Below, in pieces: positions 1-10,689 of a stretch of DNA of 64,000 nt. Location of the stretch: assembly GCF_038592905.1 (NCBI RefSeq), contig NZ_CP151943.1, positions 2,717,001-2,781,000 on the forward strand. The letters run 5' to 3'. How positions within the stretch are numbered: position 1 is the stretch's first letter; every line of letters begins with the position of its first letter. Both the position numbers and the translations under genes were made by a program. The stretch is from Neobacillus sp. FSL H8-0543 (lineage in GTDB: Bacteria; Bacillota; Bacilli; Bacillales; Cytobacillaceae). The notes under the pieces were generated by a model. That model saw only the letters and a program-made list of their open reading frames with translations. It made no database searches and had not been told where the DNA came from.

Positions 1-370
1 GACACCATGGAGTCGTGAAGCATTTTATAATGAAATTAATAATAACAAATTTGCTGTCTATATTGTCCTTGAAGAAGATAAGAAAATTGTCGGATATTGT
101 GGGGCTTGGATTGTCATTGATGAGGCGCATATAACAAATATTGCAATTCTGCCTGAATACAGAGGGAGAAAGCTAGGAGAAGCGTTGTTACAGAAAATGA
201 TGACTACAGCCGAAGAAATGGGGACAAAGAGCATGACACTTGAAGTGCGTTTGTCAAATCACGTGGCGCAATCCTTATACCGAAAACTTGGTTTTCAGGA
301 CGGCGGGATTCGCAAAAATTATTATTCAGATAATCAAGAAGATGCTTTAGTTATGTGGGTGAACTTATGA
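1..370 (+). CDS. rimI: Ribosomal protein S18-alanine N-acetyltransferase RimI (partial, 5' end outside window)
   Basis: C-terminal part of a GNAT acetyltransferase, open from base 2 of the window to the TGA at 368-370. The visible part has the GNAT acetyl-CoA loop ([15 protein letters not shown]) and the late motif [18 protein letters not shown] followed by DALVMWVNL, typical of RimI. In the family the enzyme acetylates the N-terminal alanine of ribosomal protein S18. The stop overlaps the tsaD start as ATGA, which supports translational coupling, and rimI-tsaD is the usual Bacillus order. The N-terminus is missing only because the window starts inside the gene. Confidence 0.9.
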   Translation, partial: TPWSREAFYNEINNNKFAVYIVLEEDKKIVGYCGAWIVIDEAHITNIAILPEYRGRKLGEALLQKMMTTAEEMGTKSMTLEVRLSNHVAQSLYRKLGFQDGGIRKNYYSDNQEDALVMWVNL

Positions 371-1393
371 AAAAAGATCAGTGGATTATGGGAATAGAAA
401 CAAGTTGTGACGAGACTGCCGTTGCCATAATTAAAAATGGCCAGGAGATAGCGTCCAATGTGATTGCCTCACAAATTGAAAGCCATAAGCGTTTTGGCGG
501 GGTTGTTCCTGAAATCGCCTCTCGTCATCATGTTGAACAAATAACAATTGTCATTGAAGAGGCTATGAACCAGGCGAAGCTATCTTTTGAAGAGTTAGAT
601 GCAATTGCTGTAACAGCGGGGCCAGGATTAGTGGGAGCTCTATTAATAGGGGTAAATGCAGCGAAAGCATTAGCTTTTTCACATAATCTCCCGCTTGTTC
701 CAGTCCATCATATTGCGGGACATATTTATGCCAATCGATTGGTGACAGAGTTTAAATTTCCACTACTGGCATTAGTTGTATCTGGCGGACATACTGAACT
801 TGTATATATGAAGGAGCATGGGCATTTTGAAGTCATCGGAGAGACGAGAGATGATGCAGCAGGAGAAGCATATGATAAGGTAGCAAGAACGTTAAATATG
901 CCGTATCCGGGCGGACCGCATATAGATCGCTTGGCGCAGAGCGGCAGTGACACTCTTGATTTGCCAAGGGCTTGGCTAGAGGAAGGTTCGTATGATTTTA
1001 GTTTTAGCGGATTAAAATCAGCTGTGATTAACCGGGTGCATAATGCTGAACAACGTGGAGAGGTCATAGCGCCAGAGGATCTTGCCGCAAGCTTTCAAGA
1101 AAGTGTTATAGAAGTGTTGGTGAAAAAGACTGAAAGAGCGGTTGTTGAGTACAAAGTGAAGCAAGTGCTATTGGCTGGTGGTGTAGCCGCTAATAAAGGG
1201 GCTTAGGAAGGCACTGGAAAGCTCCTCTGCTGAAAAGGAAGGGATAGAGTTAGTCATTCCTCCGTTAGCGTTATGTACTGATAATGCGGCGATGATTGCT
1301 GCAGCTGGGAGTATTATGTTTGAAAAAGGTGTAAGGGCAGAGCTTTCTTTAAATGCAAACCCTGGTTTAGCTATTGAATTATATAATGAGTAA
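367..1393 (+). pseudogene. tsaD: tRNA N6-adenosine threonylcarbamoyltransferase TsaD, frameshifted as sequenced
   Basis: TsaD (Gcp/YdiE) is the catalytic ASKHA-fold subunit that makes t6A37 in tRNAs reading ANN codons. Seen: [14 protein letters not shown] at the N-terminus, the metal-binding motif [21 protein letters not shown], and [10 protein letters not shown]. The frame breaks in a run of four G at 1198-1201: after GGVAANKG it reads A-stop. Dropping one G restores GLRKALESS and the normal tail to [11 protein letters not shown] with TAA at 1391-1393, giving about 341 residues, the family length. I chose ATG 367, overlapping the rimI stop; GTG 355 is an alternative. Because t6A synthesis is essential or nearly so in bacilli, an assembly error is more likely than a real null allele. 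Confidence 0.9.
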
Positions 1394-1395
1394 AA

Positions 1396-1424
1396 AAGTC
1401 CTACTTAATAAGTAGGGCTTTTTT
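1396..1424 (+). terminator. Rho-independent terminator after tsaD
   Basis: An 11-bp stem with one G-T pair (AAGTCCTACTT / AAGTAGGGCTT, AAT loop) begins 3 bases after the tsaD stop and is followed by a T run. Confidence 0.85.
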
Positions 1425-1724
1425 GTGGATAGTTTATTTTCTAAAAATCTTCCTATTATGAAAAATGTGGATAAACACCCTGTAATCTGTTGATAATGTG
1501 GATAACTCAGGGTTATTTTGTGGATACTGTGGAAAAGTAAAAATAAAGTTGTTGGTACCAAATTTAATATGTGTATAAGTCTGTGGAAAAAGGGGGAGAA
1601 TGTTGAATTTTGTAGATAAACTAGGACTTTTTGTAGATAAATTGTCGTAGTTTGTAGAAATCGTAGAAGTATTTGTAGATATTCTGAAGTTATTTGTAGA
1701 TAACGGCCAATAATATGTAGAAAC
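1424..1724 (+). repeat. DnaA-box-like cluster with 21-bp phased repeats
   Basis: About fourteen 9-mers related to TGTGGATAA (reverse complement of the DnaA box TTATCCACA), all in one orientation. They start at 1424, 1466, 1488, 1497, 1519, 1528, 1570, 1582, 1611, 1632, 1653, 1674, 1695 and 1716. The copies at 1466 and 1497 are perfect boxes. The last six are TGTAGATAA or close variants, spaced exactly 21 bp, about two helical turns. In B. subtilis a stable DnaA-binding site has, as I recall, been mapped in the gcp-ydiF intergenic region, which is this locus. DnaA binding here is inferred from sequence. Confidence 0.75.
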
Positions 1725-1820
1725 CTATTCCACTATTGAAGTTCTCCGTTGTGTGTTTATATAAATCCACGGAATAAAATAAGAATAATAATAAATTAAT
1801 AAAAAGTGGGAGGGGACGTT

Positions 1821-2250
1821 ATGAAAAGAAGGTTTTTGGTACTGATTTCTATCGTATCCTTGTTTGGGTTTACGGCTTGTAATGAAGAGTCAAATAAACC
1901 AATTGATAATAAACCTATTGTTGACCCAGTGCCAGAAAAAGAAGAGGTAAAGGAATACCAAAATGAAGCTTTTCAACAGGTGGTTGTTTTAGAAAAGGAG
2001 GGGAACTTTGTTATTAAGGGGAAGGCGAGAGTGTTTGAAGGCGTCTTTCAATATGCGGTAGTAGCTGTGCGAGGATATTTTATTGCAGGATAAGTATCAG
2101 ACGGATGGTGCGCCTGCATGGGGGGATTTTGAAATAAGCATTGATAGGGAACTTGGAGAAAAAGAAGGAGTAGTACTGGAACTCTTCGTTTATTCAGCAA
2201 AAGATGGGGCGAAAGTTGATATCCTTTCCATTCCATTATCAGTTAAATGA
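1821..2250 (+). pseudogene. Gmad2-type lipoprotein, frameshifted
   Basis: Begins at ATG 1821 behind GGGAGGGG (1808-1815). The N-terminus MKRRFLVLISIVSLFGFTAC is a lipoprotein signal with lipobox FTAC, followed by a Pro/Glu-rich linker. FVIKGKARVFEGVFQYAVV starts an immunoglobulin-like Gmad2 domain, which occurs in spore-germination (GerM-like) and other secreted proteins. The frame is lost near 2066-2072 (an apparent +1) and stops at 2093. In the next frame EDILLQDKYQTDGAPAWGDF and a tail ending IPLSVK complete the domain, with TGA at 2248-2250. Restored length is about 142 residues. Either a recent pseudogene or a sequencing error; the exact function is unknown. Confidence 0.75.
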
Positions 2251-2282
2251 TACTAAGGAGAATTGGAAATAGCGAATTATAA

Positions 2283-3274
2283 AAGGAACTTTAGTTCCTA
2301 TGGTTACCGTCCTCACCGTTTTACAGGATTTACGGTCATCAAAGAGCTCCTATGGTTACCCCCTCGGCCTTTTACAGGATTTACGGTCACTAAAGAGCTC
2401 CTATGGTTACCGTCCTCGGTCTTTTACAGGATTTACGGTCATCAAAGAGCTCCTATGGTTACCGTCCACGGCCTTTTTCACGGTTCATGGTCATCAAAGA
2501 GCTCCTATGGTTACCGTCCAAGGCCTTTTACAGGGTTTATGGTCATCAAAGAGCTCCTATGGTTACCGTCCACGGCCTTTTACAGGATTTACGGTCATCA
2601 AAGAGCTCCTATGGTTACCGTCCTCGGCCTTTTACAGGGTTTACGGTCATCAAAGAGCCCTTATGGTTACCGTCCACGGCCTTTTACAGGGTTTACGGTC
2701 ACCAAAGAGCTCCTATGGTTACCGTCCTCGGTCTTTTACAGGATTTACGGTCATCAAAGAGCTCCTATGGTTACCGTCCACGGCCTTTTTCACGGTTCAT
2801 GGTCATCAAAGAGCTCCTATGGTTACCGTCCACGGCCTTTTACAGGGTTTATGGTCATCAAAGAGCTCCTATGGTTACCGTCCACGGCCTTTTACAGGGT
2901 TTACGGTCATCAAAGAGCTCCTATGGTTACCGTCCACGGCCTTTTTCACGGTTCATGGTCATCAAAGAGCTCCTATGGTTACCGTCCAAGGCCTTTTACA
3001 GGGTTTATGGTCATCTATGGTTACCGTCCACGGCCTTTTACAGGGTTTACGGTCATCAAAGAGCTCCTATGGTTACCGTCCACGGCCTTTTACAGGGTTT
3101 ACGGTCACCAAAGAGCCCTTATGGTTACCGTCCACGGCCTTTTACAGGGTTTACGGTCACCAAAGAGCTCCTATGATTACCGCCCTCGGCATTTTTCACG
3201 GTTCATGGTCATCAAAGAGCTCTTTTGAGTTCCGTTCTCATCTTTTTACGCGGTTACGATCATCAAAGAGCTTA
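2283..3274. repeat. 52-bp tandem repeat array (minisatellite), about 19 units
   Basis: Units are marked by GGTTACC at 2302, 2354, 2405, then every 52 bp to 2977, and at 3019, 3071 and 3123, with degenerate units at 3175 and 3227. One unit is 51 bp (2354) and one 42 bp (2977, ten bases lost). A 6-unit, 312-bp higher-order repeat is visible (the CTCGGTCTT variant at 2415 and again at 2727). The edge units are most diverged, as expected for an old array. The array abuts the ydiF stop codon. On the minus strand each unit reads AGGAG, seven bases, then ATG and 11 codons to TAA (see findings). On the plus strand all three frames are open for long stretches only because the unit lacks stops. Confidence 0.95.
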
Positions 3275-5194
3275 TCATTCCGCAATTTCAGCCCATTCTT
3301 CCATAAGGTGTTCCAGCTCATTTTTTGCTTTTTCGTTTTTTAGGTTAATTTCTAATACCTTTTCGTGATCCTGGAACACCTCAGGCTTACATAACTCGTC
3401 ATCATATTCTTGAATTTGTTCTTCAAGCTCTTCAATACGTAATTCAATTTCCTCTAACTTACGTTTACGCTGACGCTCGAGCTTTTTACTTTCCTTGTCC
3501 TGATGATAGGAGTTTTTCTCGAGTGTCTCCGTTTGAGTCATTTTTTTGCTCTGAGCAGCCTCTTCAAGTGCTTTAAGCTCAACTTGTTCGAGCTTTTTTT
3601 CTAAAAAGTAATCATAGTCCCCAAGATACTCGGAACTAGAGGTGCTGCTCAATTCTAATACCTTCGTTGCTATTCGATTAATGAAATATCTGTCATGAGA
3701 AACAAACAAGATGGTCCCAGGGTAATCTACTAAAGCATTTTCAAGAACCTCTTTACTATCAAGATCAAGATGGTTTGTTGGCTCGTCCAAAATTAGTACA
3801 TTTGCCTTCTCAAGCATCAGTTTAGCGAGTGCAAGCCGGGCTTTCTCGCCGCCGCTTAAGGTTGAGACAATTTTTAAGACATCGTCACCGGAAAAAAGAA
3901 AGTTACCCAATACCGTTCTAATTTCCTTTTCACTTGTTAGTGGATACTCATCCCAAAGTTCGTTCAATACACGCTTATTGGAAGTCAGTTCAGCCTGTTC
4001 TTGGTCGTAGTAACCAATAGCAAGATTGGCACCGTAGTGAATCGTACCTGTTAAGGCAGGCAATTTTTTAATAATCGTTTTTAAAAGTGTCGACTTACCG
4101 ATTCCGTTTGGCCCCACAAGGGCAATGCTCTCACTGCGATAGGCACGAAATGAGATATTCTCGGAGACTTTGTTGCCGTCATACCCAACAGCAAGGGAGT
4201 CGACGGATAATACATCATTTCCGCTTTGTTTTTCAATTTCAAAAGAAAAGGTGGCAGACTTTTCATCTCCTAGGGGACGGTCTAGGATTTCCATTTTTTC
4301 TAGTTTCTTTCGCCTGCTTTGGGCCCGTTTGGTGGTGGATGCCCGTGCTAGGTTTCGTTGAATAAAGTCATGGAGATTGGCAACCTCCTGCTGCTGTTTC
4401 TCAAAAACCTTCATATCACGCTCATAATTGAGCGCCTTTTGTTCAAGATAAGAGCTATAGTTACCAACAAATTTTTGAATTTGCCGCCTTGAGACCTCAT
4501 ATACCTGGGTGACTACCTTATCTAAAAAATAGCGGTCATGGGATACAATTAATATCGCCCCATCATACCCTTGTAAGTATTGCTCAAGCCAGGAGAGTGT
4601 ATCGATATCCAGATGGTTAGTAGGCTCGTCCAAAATTAATATATCAGGCTTAGTTAACAGCAATTTCCCTAAAGCCAGCCGTGTTTTTTGGCCACCGCTT
4701 AAGCTAGATATCATTTTTGTGCTTTCATGAAAATTTAACCCGTGTAAAATCGAACGAATATCCGCCTCGTACTGATAACCGCCCTGCTCCTTAAATTTTA
4801 CCTGGAGGAGGTCATATTCCTTTAAGATTTTCTCGAATCTTTCATTGTCTTCCAAAACGGTAGAATCCGACATTTGCTGTTCAAGTTGTCGAAGTGTTTT
4901 CTCCAAATTTCGAAGTGATTCGAAAACAGTCAGCATTTCGTCCCAAATCGACATATTTGATTCTAAGCCAGTATTTTGAGCTAGATAGCCAATCGTCACT
5001 TCTTTTGGCTTGATAATTTCCCCGCCATCATGTGATAGATGTCCGGCAATAATCTTTAAGAGCGTTGACTTCCCGGCACCATTACGCCCGACAAGAGCCA
5101 CGCGGTCCCTCGTTTGTAATTCTAGCTTAATATTCGATAAAATAAGGTCAGCGCCATAATATTTTGCTAATTGATTAACTTGTAATAAAATCAT
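3275..5194 (-). CDS. ydiF: ABC-F family ATPase YdiF
   Basis: A 639-residue soluble protein with two ABC domains and no membrane segment, hence an ABC-F protein, a class that acts on the ribosome and not in transport. Domain 1 has GRNGAGKST, LSGGQKTRLAL and LDEPTNHLDID. The linker (about residues 240-320) is rich in charged residues and includes RARAS-like RNA-contact sequence. Domain 2 has GPNGIGKST, LSGGEKARLAL and LDEPTNHLDLD. A C-terminal coiled coil (about 545-639) follows. I start at ATG 5194 because AGAGGTG lies 6 bases upstream; the GTG nine bases earlier lies inside that Shine-Dalgarno. The TGA is immediately followed by the 52-bp repeat array, with no simple terminator between. Confidence 0.92.
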   Translation of the reverse strand: MILLQVNQLAKYYGADLILSNIKLELQTRDRVALVGRNGAGKSTLLKIIAGHLSHDGGEIIKPKEVTIGYLAQNTGLESNMSIWDEMLTVFESLRNLEKTLRQLEQQMSDSTVLEDNERFEKILKEYDLLQVKFKEQGGYQYEADIRSILHGLNFHESTKMISSLSGGQKTRLALGKLLLTKPDILILDEPTNHLDIDTLSWLEQYLQGYDGAILIVSHDRYFLDKVVTQVYEVSRRQIQKFVGNYSSYLEQKALNYERDMKVFEKQQQEVANLHDFIQRNLARASTTKRAQSRRKKLEKMEILDRPLGDEKSATFSFEIEKQSGNDVLSVDSLAVGYDGNKVSENISFRAYRSESIALVGPNGIGKSTLLKTIIKKLPALTGTIHYGANLAIGYYDQEQAELTSNKRVLNELWDEYPLTSEKEIRTVLGNFLFSGDDVLKIVSTLSGGEKARLALAKLMLEKANVLILDEPTNHLDLDSKEVLENALVDYPGTILFVSHDRYFINRIATKVLELSSTSSSEYLGDYDYFLEKKLEQVELKALEEAAQSKKMTQTETLEKNSYHQDKESKKLERQRKRKLEEIELRIEELEEQIQEYDDELCKPEVFQDHEKVLEINLKNEKAKNELEHLMEEWAEIAE

Positions 5195-5387
5195 TTTTTT
5201 CACCTCTATTACTTAAAAATAGTGTAACCCATTCCAAGAAAGTCGGCAATAAAGTGGCATATAAATAAGGGAAATGGTCGGAGACTCAGAAGGGAAATAA
5301 TCAAATATCAATGTAATCGCTCAAAGTTTCACACACAGAATCCATAAAATAGTGTATTATTTGTATTGGTAGGGAGGATTTATTCAA

Positions 5388-5885
5388 ATGGCTGAATTTA
5401 CTCATTTTAATGAAGAAGGAAGAGCAAAAATGGTCGACGTTAGTGATAAGCCTGAAACGGCACGCACGGCACTTGCTCATTCCAGCATAACTGTAAATAA
5501 GGAAATATATCAAAAAATAACAAACAATGAAATGAAAAAAGGTGATGTCTTAGCCGTTGCGCAAGTTGCAGCAGTGATGGCAGCAAAGAAAACCTGGGAT
5601 ATTATACCGATGTGCCATCCGATACCTATTACTGGGGTGAATATTACCTTCGCTTGGGAACAGGAACAGGAGGATGCATATCGACTAACTATAGCTGCAG
5701 TTGTTAAAACAAAGGGAAATACAGGAGTGGAGATGGAAGCGCTAACAGCCGCATCTGCCGGTGCGCTAACCGTTTATGATATGTGTAAGGCAGTAGATAA
5801 AGGCATGGTAATTGGACCGACTTATTTGCTTGAAAAGACCGGAGGAAAAAACGGTGATTTTCATAGATCGGAACAAGTTAGATAA
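5388..5885 (+). CDS. moaC: Cyclic pyranopterin monophosphate synthase MoaC
   Basis: Second step of molybdenum cofactor synthesis: converts 3',8-cyclo-GTP, the MoaA product, to cyclic pyranopterin monophosphate. The 165-residue protein has the family blocks [26 protein letters not shown] and [13 protein letters not shown], containing the conserved catalytic Lys and Asp region. Length is normal. Start ATG 5388 has GGGAGG 11 bases upstream. It is followed after 31 bases by rex on the same strand. No other moa gene is in the window. Confidence 0.95.
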   Translation: MAEFTHFNEEGRAKMVDVSDKPETARTALAHSSITVNKEIYQKITNNEMKKGDVLAVAQVAAVMAAKKTWDIIPMCHPIPITGVNITFAWEQEQEDAYRLTIAAVVKTKGNTGVEMEALTAASAGALTVYDMCKAVDKGMVIGPTYLLEKTGGKNGDFHRSEQVR

Positions 5886-5916
5886 TTGCTAAAACGATAC
5901 TTTGGGGTGGATAATT

Positions 5917-6582
5917 ATGAGTAATGATACGATGAAAATACCGCAGGCAACGGCAAAACGGCTTCCATTATATTATCGTTTTTTAAAAAACCTGCATTCT
6001 TCAGGCAAGCAGCGTGTATCCTCAGCAGAGTTAAGTGAAGCGGTAAAAGTCGATTCTGCCACCATTCGCAGAGATTTTTCCTATTTTGGGGCGCTAGGTA
6101 AAAAAGGTTACGGCTATAATGTCAATTATCTGCTAACTTTTTTCAGTAAAACACTGGATCAAGATGAATTGACAAAAGTGGCGTTAATTGGGGTCGGTAA
6201 TTTAGGTACCGCATTTTTACATTATAATTTTCTGAAAAATAACAACACCAGGATTGAGTGTGCTTTTGATGTGGATCCTAATAAAATGGGAACAACCATT
6301 GGTGATGTTCCGGTTTATCCAATGGATGACCTAGAGAAATATTTAGGTAAAGATGAGATACCTGTAGCCATCCTAACGGTTCCTGCTTCTGTTGCACAGC
6401 CGATAACAGATAAATTGGTTCAGGCTAATGTGAAAGGAATCCTAAACTTTACTCCAGCAAGATTAAATGTTCCGCCTTCGATTCGTGTCCATCATATTGA
6501 CCTGGCCGTAGAGCTTCAGTCACTGATCTATTTCTTAAAGCACTATCCAACAGGTGAGATCGAAGAAGAAAATGAAGAATAA
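5917..6582 (+). CDS. rex: Redox-sensing transcriptional repressor Rex
   Basis: NADH/NAD-ratio sensor that represses fermentation and anaerobic genes when NADH is low. An N-terminal winged helix (about residues 5-80, [20 protein letters not shown] then [12 protein letters not shown]) is followed by a Rossmann domain with GVGNLGTA and a C-terminal domain-swap helix ([16 protein letters not shown]). I start at ATG 5917 (GGGGTGG at 5904-5910), giving 221 residues; an upstream GTG-frame extension lacks a ribosome site. In B. subtilis tatAy-tatCy follow rex; here they are absent and ydiK-ydiL come next, convergent. Confidence 0.95.
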   Translation: MSNDTMKIPQATAKRLPLYYRFLKNLHSSGKQRVSSAELSEAVKVDSATIRRDFSYFGALGKKGYGYNVNYLLTFFSKTLDQDELTKVALIGVGNLGTAFLHYNFLKNNNTRIECAFDVDPNKMGTTIGDVPVYPMDDLEKYLGKDEIPVAILTVPASVAQPITDKLVQANVKGILNFTPARLNVPPSIRVHHIDLAVELQSLIYFLKHYPTGEIEEENEE

Positions 6583-6593
6583 GTAAATTTAAA

Positions 6594-6628
6594 ACCCGTT
6601 CACAAGTTTGTGAACGGGTCATTTTTTT
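6594..6628 (+). terminator. Terminator after rex
   Basis: Strong hairpin ACCCGTTCACAA / TTGTGAACGGGT followed by ATTTTTTT, 12 bases after the rex stop. Confidence 0.9.
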
Positions 6629-6672
6629 CCATATGAAAAAAATTACACGGTTGCAGAGATTGTTTTGATATT

Positions 6673-6873
6673 CTATTTTTTTATTTGATTTTTGTACTTA
6701 TTGTAAAAGAAGATAATTCTGATACCCGAACCGAAGTCAAAGGTAGCCAATATCACGAGTAAATAGCTAAAAAATCCCCAGCCATTCTGTGATACGTCCT
6801 CGATAGCAAAGTAAGTAAATAAACTACCGAGTAAGATATAAATGAATCCGGAAAACAATGGTGAACGTTTCAT
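6673..6873 (-). CDS. ydiK: Small membrane protein YdiK (DUF4305-like)
   Basis: A 66-residue protein with two hydrophobic segments (PLFSGFIYILLGSLFTYFAI and FFSYLLVILATFDFGSGIRI) and a basic tail. Size, composition and position next to ydiL match B. subtilis YdiK. Its ATG overlaps the ydiL stop by 4 bases (6870-6873), so it is the second gene of a ydiL-ydiK operon. No biochemical role is known to me. Confidence 0.75.
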   Translation of the reverse strand: MKRSPLFSGFIYILLGSLFTYFAIEDVSQNGWGFFSYLLVILATFDFGSGIRIIFFYNKYKNQIKK

Positions 6874-7598
6874 AAAAAGCCTCCGATAAAGTTTTGAATC
6901 GCCTCAGCTTCACGCATGAGTTTTTCTATTTCATCCTTATAAACGGTTTGCATCACCACGACCAAGGTGTTCATGGCAACGTGTGCAAATATGGGTACGA
7001 GTATGTGCTTGGTTTTTACGTAAAGAAAAGCAAACGTAAAGCCCATTGCCGAATAAAGGATGACGTGCTGTGGCTCCATATGGGCCAAAGCAAAGATAAC
7101 CGAGCTAATAAGTGCCGAAATGAAGAAGTTAAAGCGTTTATGAAGTGAACCAAAAATAATTTTGCGAAAAATAATTTCCTCTAAAATCGGTCCGATAATA
7201 GAGCTTACTAAAATAGCGAGTGGAAAGGACTCAATAATCCCCATAATTTGCTGGGTATTCTCTGAACCCATCTCCACGCCAAGGAAACGCTCGATATTCG
7301 CTGCCGTTGCTTGGGCAAACAAGGCTAAGAAGACTCCAAACACAGCCCAGACCGCGGAACCGGCAAATCCACTGCCCCGTTCATTTAAACGTGTTTTTTC
7401 GCTTTGCATTTCCCTTCGTAGGATGAAGAGGATGATCACTAATGCAATAGAAAAGCTAAATATTAACCAGTAGGGAACCACCAATGTTTGGTCCATACCT
7501 AAATATCCAAATAGAAAAGTCGTTCCAGGAATTCCTAATAGGCTCGATAACTGCATGCCGATATAGACAATTAATACAATCCAATATTCCCTTTTCAA
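6870..7598 (-). CDS. ydiL: CPBP-family intramembrane metalloprotease YdiL
   Basis: A 242-residue polytopic membrane protein of the CPBP (Abi/CAAX-protease-like) family. Seen are the EEIIFR motif, FALAHMEP, and HVAMN, which supply the Glu-Glu and His residues expected for the intramembrane metal site. About six to seven membrane segments. It starts at TTG 7598 with AAAGGAG nine bases upstream. Substrates are unknown; relatives act on prenylated or bacteriocin-related peptides, which I cannot infer here. Confidence 0.85.
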   Translation of the reverse strand: MKREYWIVLIVYIGMQLSSLLGIPGTTFLFGYLGMDQTLVVPYWLIFSFSIALVIILFILRREMQSEKTRLNERGSGFAGSAVWAVFGVFLALFAQATAANIERFLGVEMGSENTQQIMGIIESFPLAILVSSIIGPILEEIIFRKIIFGSLHKRFNFFISALISSVIFALAHMEPQHVILYSAMGFTFAFLYVKTKHILVPIFAHVAMNTLVVVMQTVYKDEIEKLMREAEAIQNFIGGFL

Positions 7599-7781
7599 AT
7601 TTATATTCTCCTTTAGAAGTCAATCATATTTATTTAGCCTATTATTCATTTTACTCTTAAAAGCTAGATTGTTTCAATTTAGAAGAGTTATCTTTAATTA
7701 TATGTATAAGAATTTTAATCTTTCATATACTTTTAAGGTTGTACAAATTTAACTTTTTTATAAAAAAATTTTGCTTCAGAC

Positions 7782-7847
7782 TTGCAAAAGTTTTGTTGAT
7801 TCATTATTATAATAATTGTGTTAGCACTCAGGGATAGAGAGTGCTAA
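7782..7847 (+). promoter_or_regulatory. groESL promoter with CIRCE operator
   Basis: A perfect CIRCE inverted repeat, TTAGCACTC (7821-7829), nine-base spacer, GAGTGCTAA (7839-7847), the binding site of the HrcA repressor. Upstream is a sigma-A promoter, TTGCAA (7782-7787), 17 bases, TATTAT (7805-7810). The operator covers the start-site region, so groESL should be repressed by HrcA and induced by heat. Confidence 0.95.
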
Positions 7848-7887
7848 TAATGTCAGAATTACATAATTTTTGAGGAGGTTGTTTGAT

Positions 7888-8175
7888 TTGTTAAGACCAT
7901 TAGGTGATCGTATTGTCATTGAGCTTGTTGAATCAGAAGAAAAAACTGCAAGCGGTATCGTTTTACCGGACTCAGCTAAGGAAAAGCCTCAGGAAGGAAG
8001 AGTTGTTGCCGTAGGTACGGGTCGTGTACTTGAAAGCGGAGAACGTGTAGCTCTTGAAGTTTCTGTTGGTGACCGCATTATCTTCTCAAAATACTCAGGT
8101 ACAGAAGTGAAGTATCAAGGAGCAGAATATTTAATCTTACGTGATAACGATATCCTTGCTGTCGTAGGCGAGTAA
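7888..8175 (+). CDS. groES: Co-chaperonin GroES
   Basis: The 95-residue 10-kDa lid of the GroEL folding chamber. The sequence starts [12 protein letters not shown], has the mobile-loop region [22 protein letters not shown] and ends ILAVVGE. The start is TTG 7888, with AGGAGG at 7873-7878 nine bases upstream, as in B. subtilis; the longer upstream frame (MRRLFDL) lacks support. First gene of the groESL operon. Confidence 0.97.
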   Translation: MLRPLGDRIVIELVESEEKTASGIVLPDSAKEKPQEGRVVAVGTGRVLESGERVALEVSVGDRIIFSKYSGTEVKYQGAEYLILRDNDILAVVGE

Positions 8176-8241
8176 GTATAGAAAAGCGGAATCGACCGCT
8201 ATAGAAGTTCAATTTTTTAAAAATAGGTTAAGAAAATATGA

Positions 8242-9892
<1,651 letters not shown>

Positions 9893-9991
9893 TAGGGGTT
9901 TAAAACCTTGTTATATCAACGTCTAAAATGATAATATGCTTTTCTTGTCCTCGTTTTATAAAAAACACGGCAACCTATGACAAAAAGCTAA

Positions 9992-10513
9992 CTATAGGAG
10001 AAGGTCTTTCATCAGTTTGCTAAACTGTTGGGAGGCCTTTTCTTCCATATTGGCGGTCATATGAGCATAGATATTCATTGTCGTATTAATATCTGTATGT
10101 CCAAGCCGCTGTTGTATTTCTTTAATGCCAACTCCAGCTTCAATCAATAATGAAGTGTGGGTATGTCTAAATGAGTGTGGAGTAATGTTCTTTTCTATTT
10201 CAGCTTTTTTCAGAAGCCTTTTAAGCCGGGTCTCAACAACTTTTCTTAATTGTGGATGCCCATCATCTGGAGCAAAAATAAATGCATTATCATGGTAAAC
10301 AAGTCTGTTTTTTAATTTAATCTCATTTTGTTTAAGCCTGTGCTTCCTTAACATGTTTATCAACATTTCATCAATCTTTATAGTACGGACAGAGCCCTTT
10401 GTCTTTGGCGTTAAAAGCTGATATTTTTCAAAATGATTGGTAGGGTTATAAAGAGTTTTAGTAACTCGGATAGTACCCTGCTTTTCGTTAAAATCCCCCC
10501 ATTTTAAAGCCAA
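9992..10513 (-). pseudogene. Tyrosine recombinase (phage-type integrase), C-terminal remnant
   Basis: About 173 residues covering the catalytic domain only. Seen: the beta-hairpin Lys region (TPKTKGSVRTIKI), HSFRHTHTS with the His-x-x-Arg pair, LGHTDINTTMNIYAH with the active His and the nucleophile Tyr. The first catalytic Arg region (LRLFGLALKWGD) is degenerate and is just before the apparent start; the N-terminal arm- and core-binding domains are absent. The coding strand runs toward attL, typical for an integrase next to its att site. Probably the relic of the enzyme that inserted the island. Confidence 0.85.
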
Positions 10514-10689
10514 TCCAAATAGTCTTAGGAACCATAAGGTTTTTGGACAAGTTATTAAAACTCAACACAGAAATCATTTTGGGTGCAAACGTTGAGAGAG
10601 ATTCTGAGTATGCTCATTAGTAACCTTTAACTTTAGGTTAATTATGAATTATTATGTGATTTTAAAAAGATTATAAGGGAATACTGATA

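Noticed and set aside
2263-3343. Three long plus-strand ORFs (257-347 codons) across the repeat array
   Set aside because: They exist because the 52-bp unit has no stop in any plus frame and 52 is not a multiple of 3; no ribosome site, low-complexity repeated translations in all three frames.
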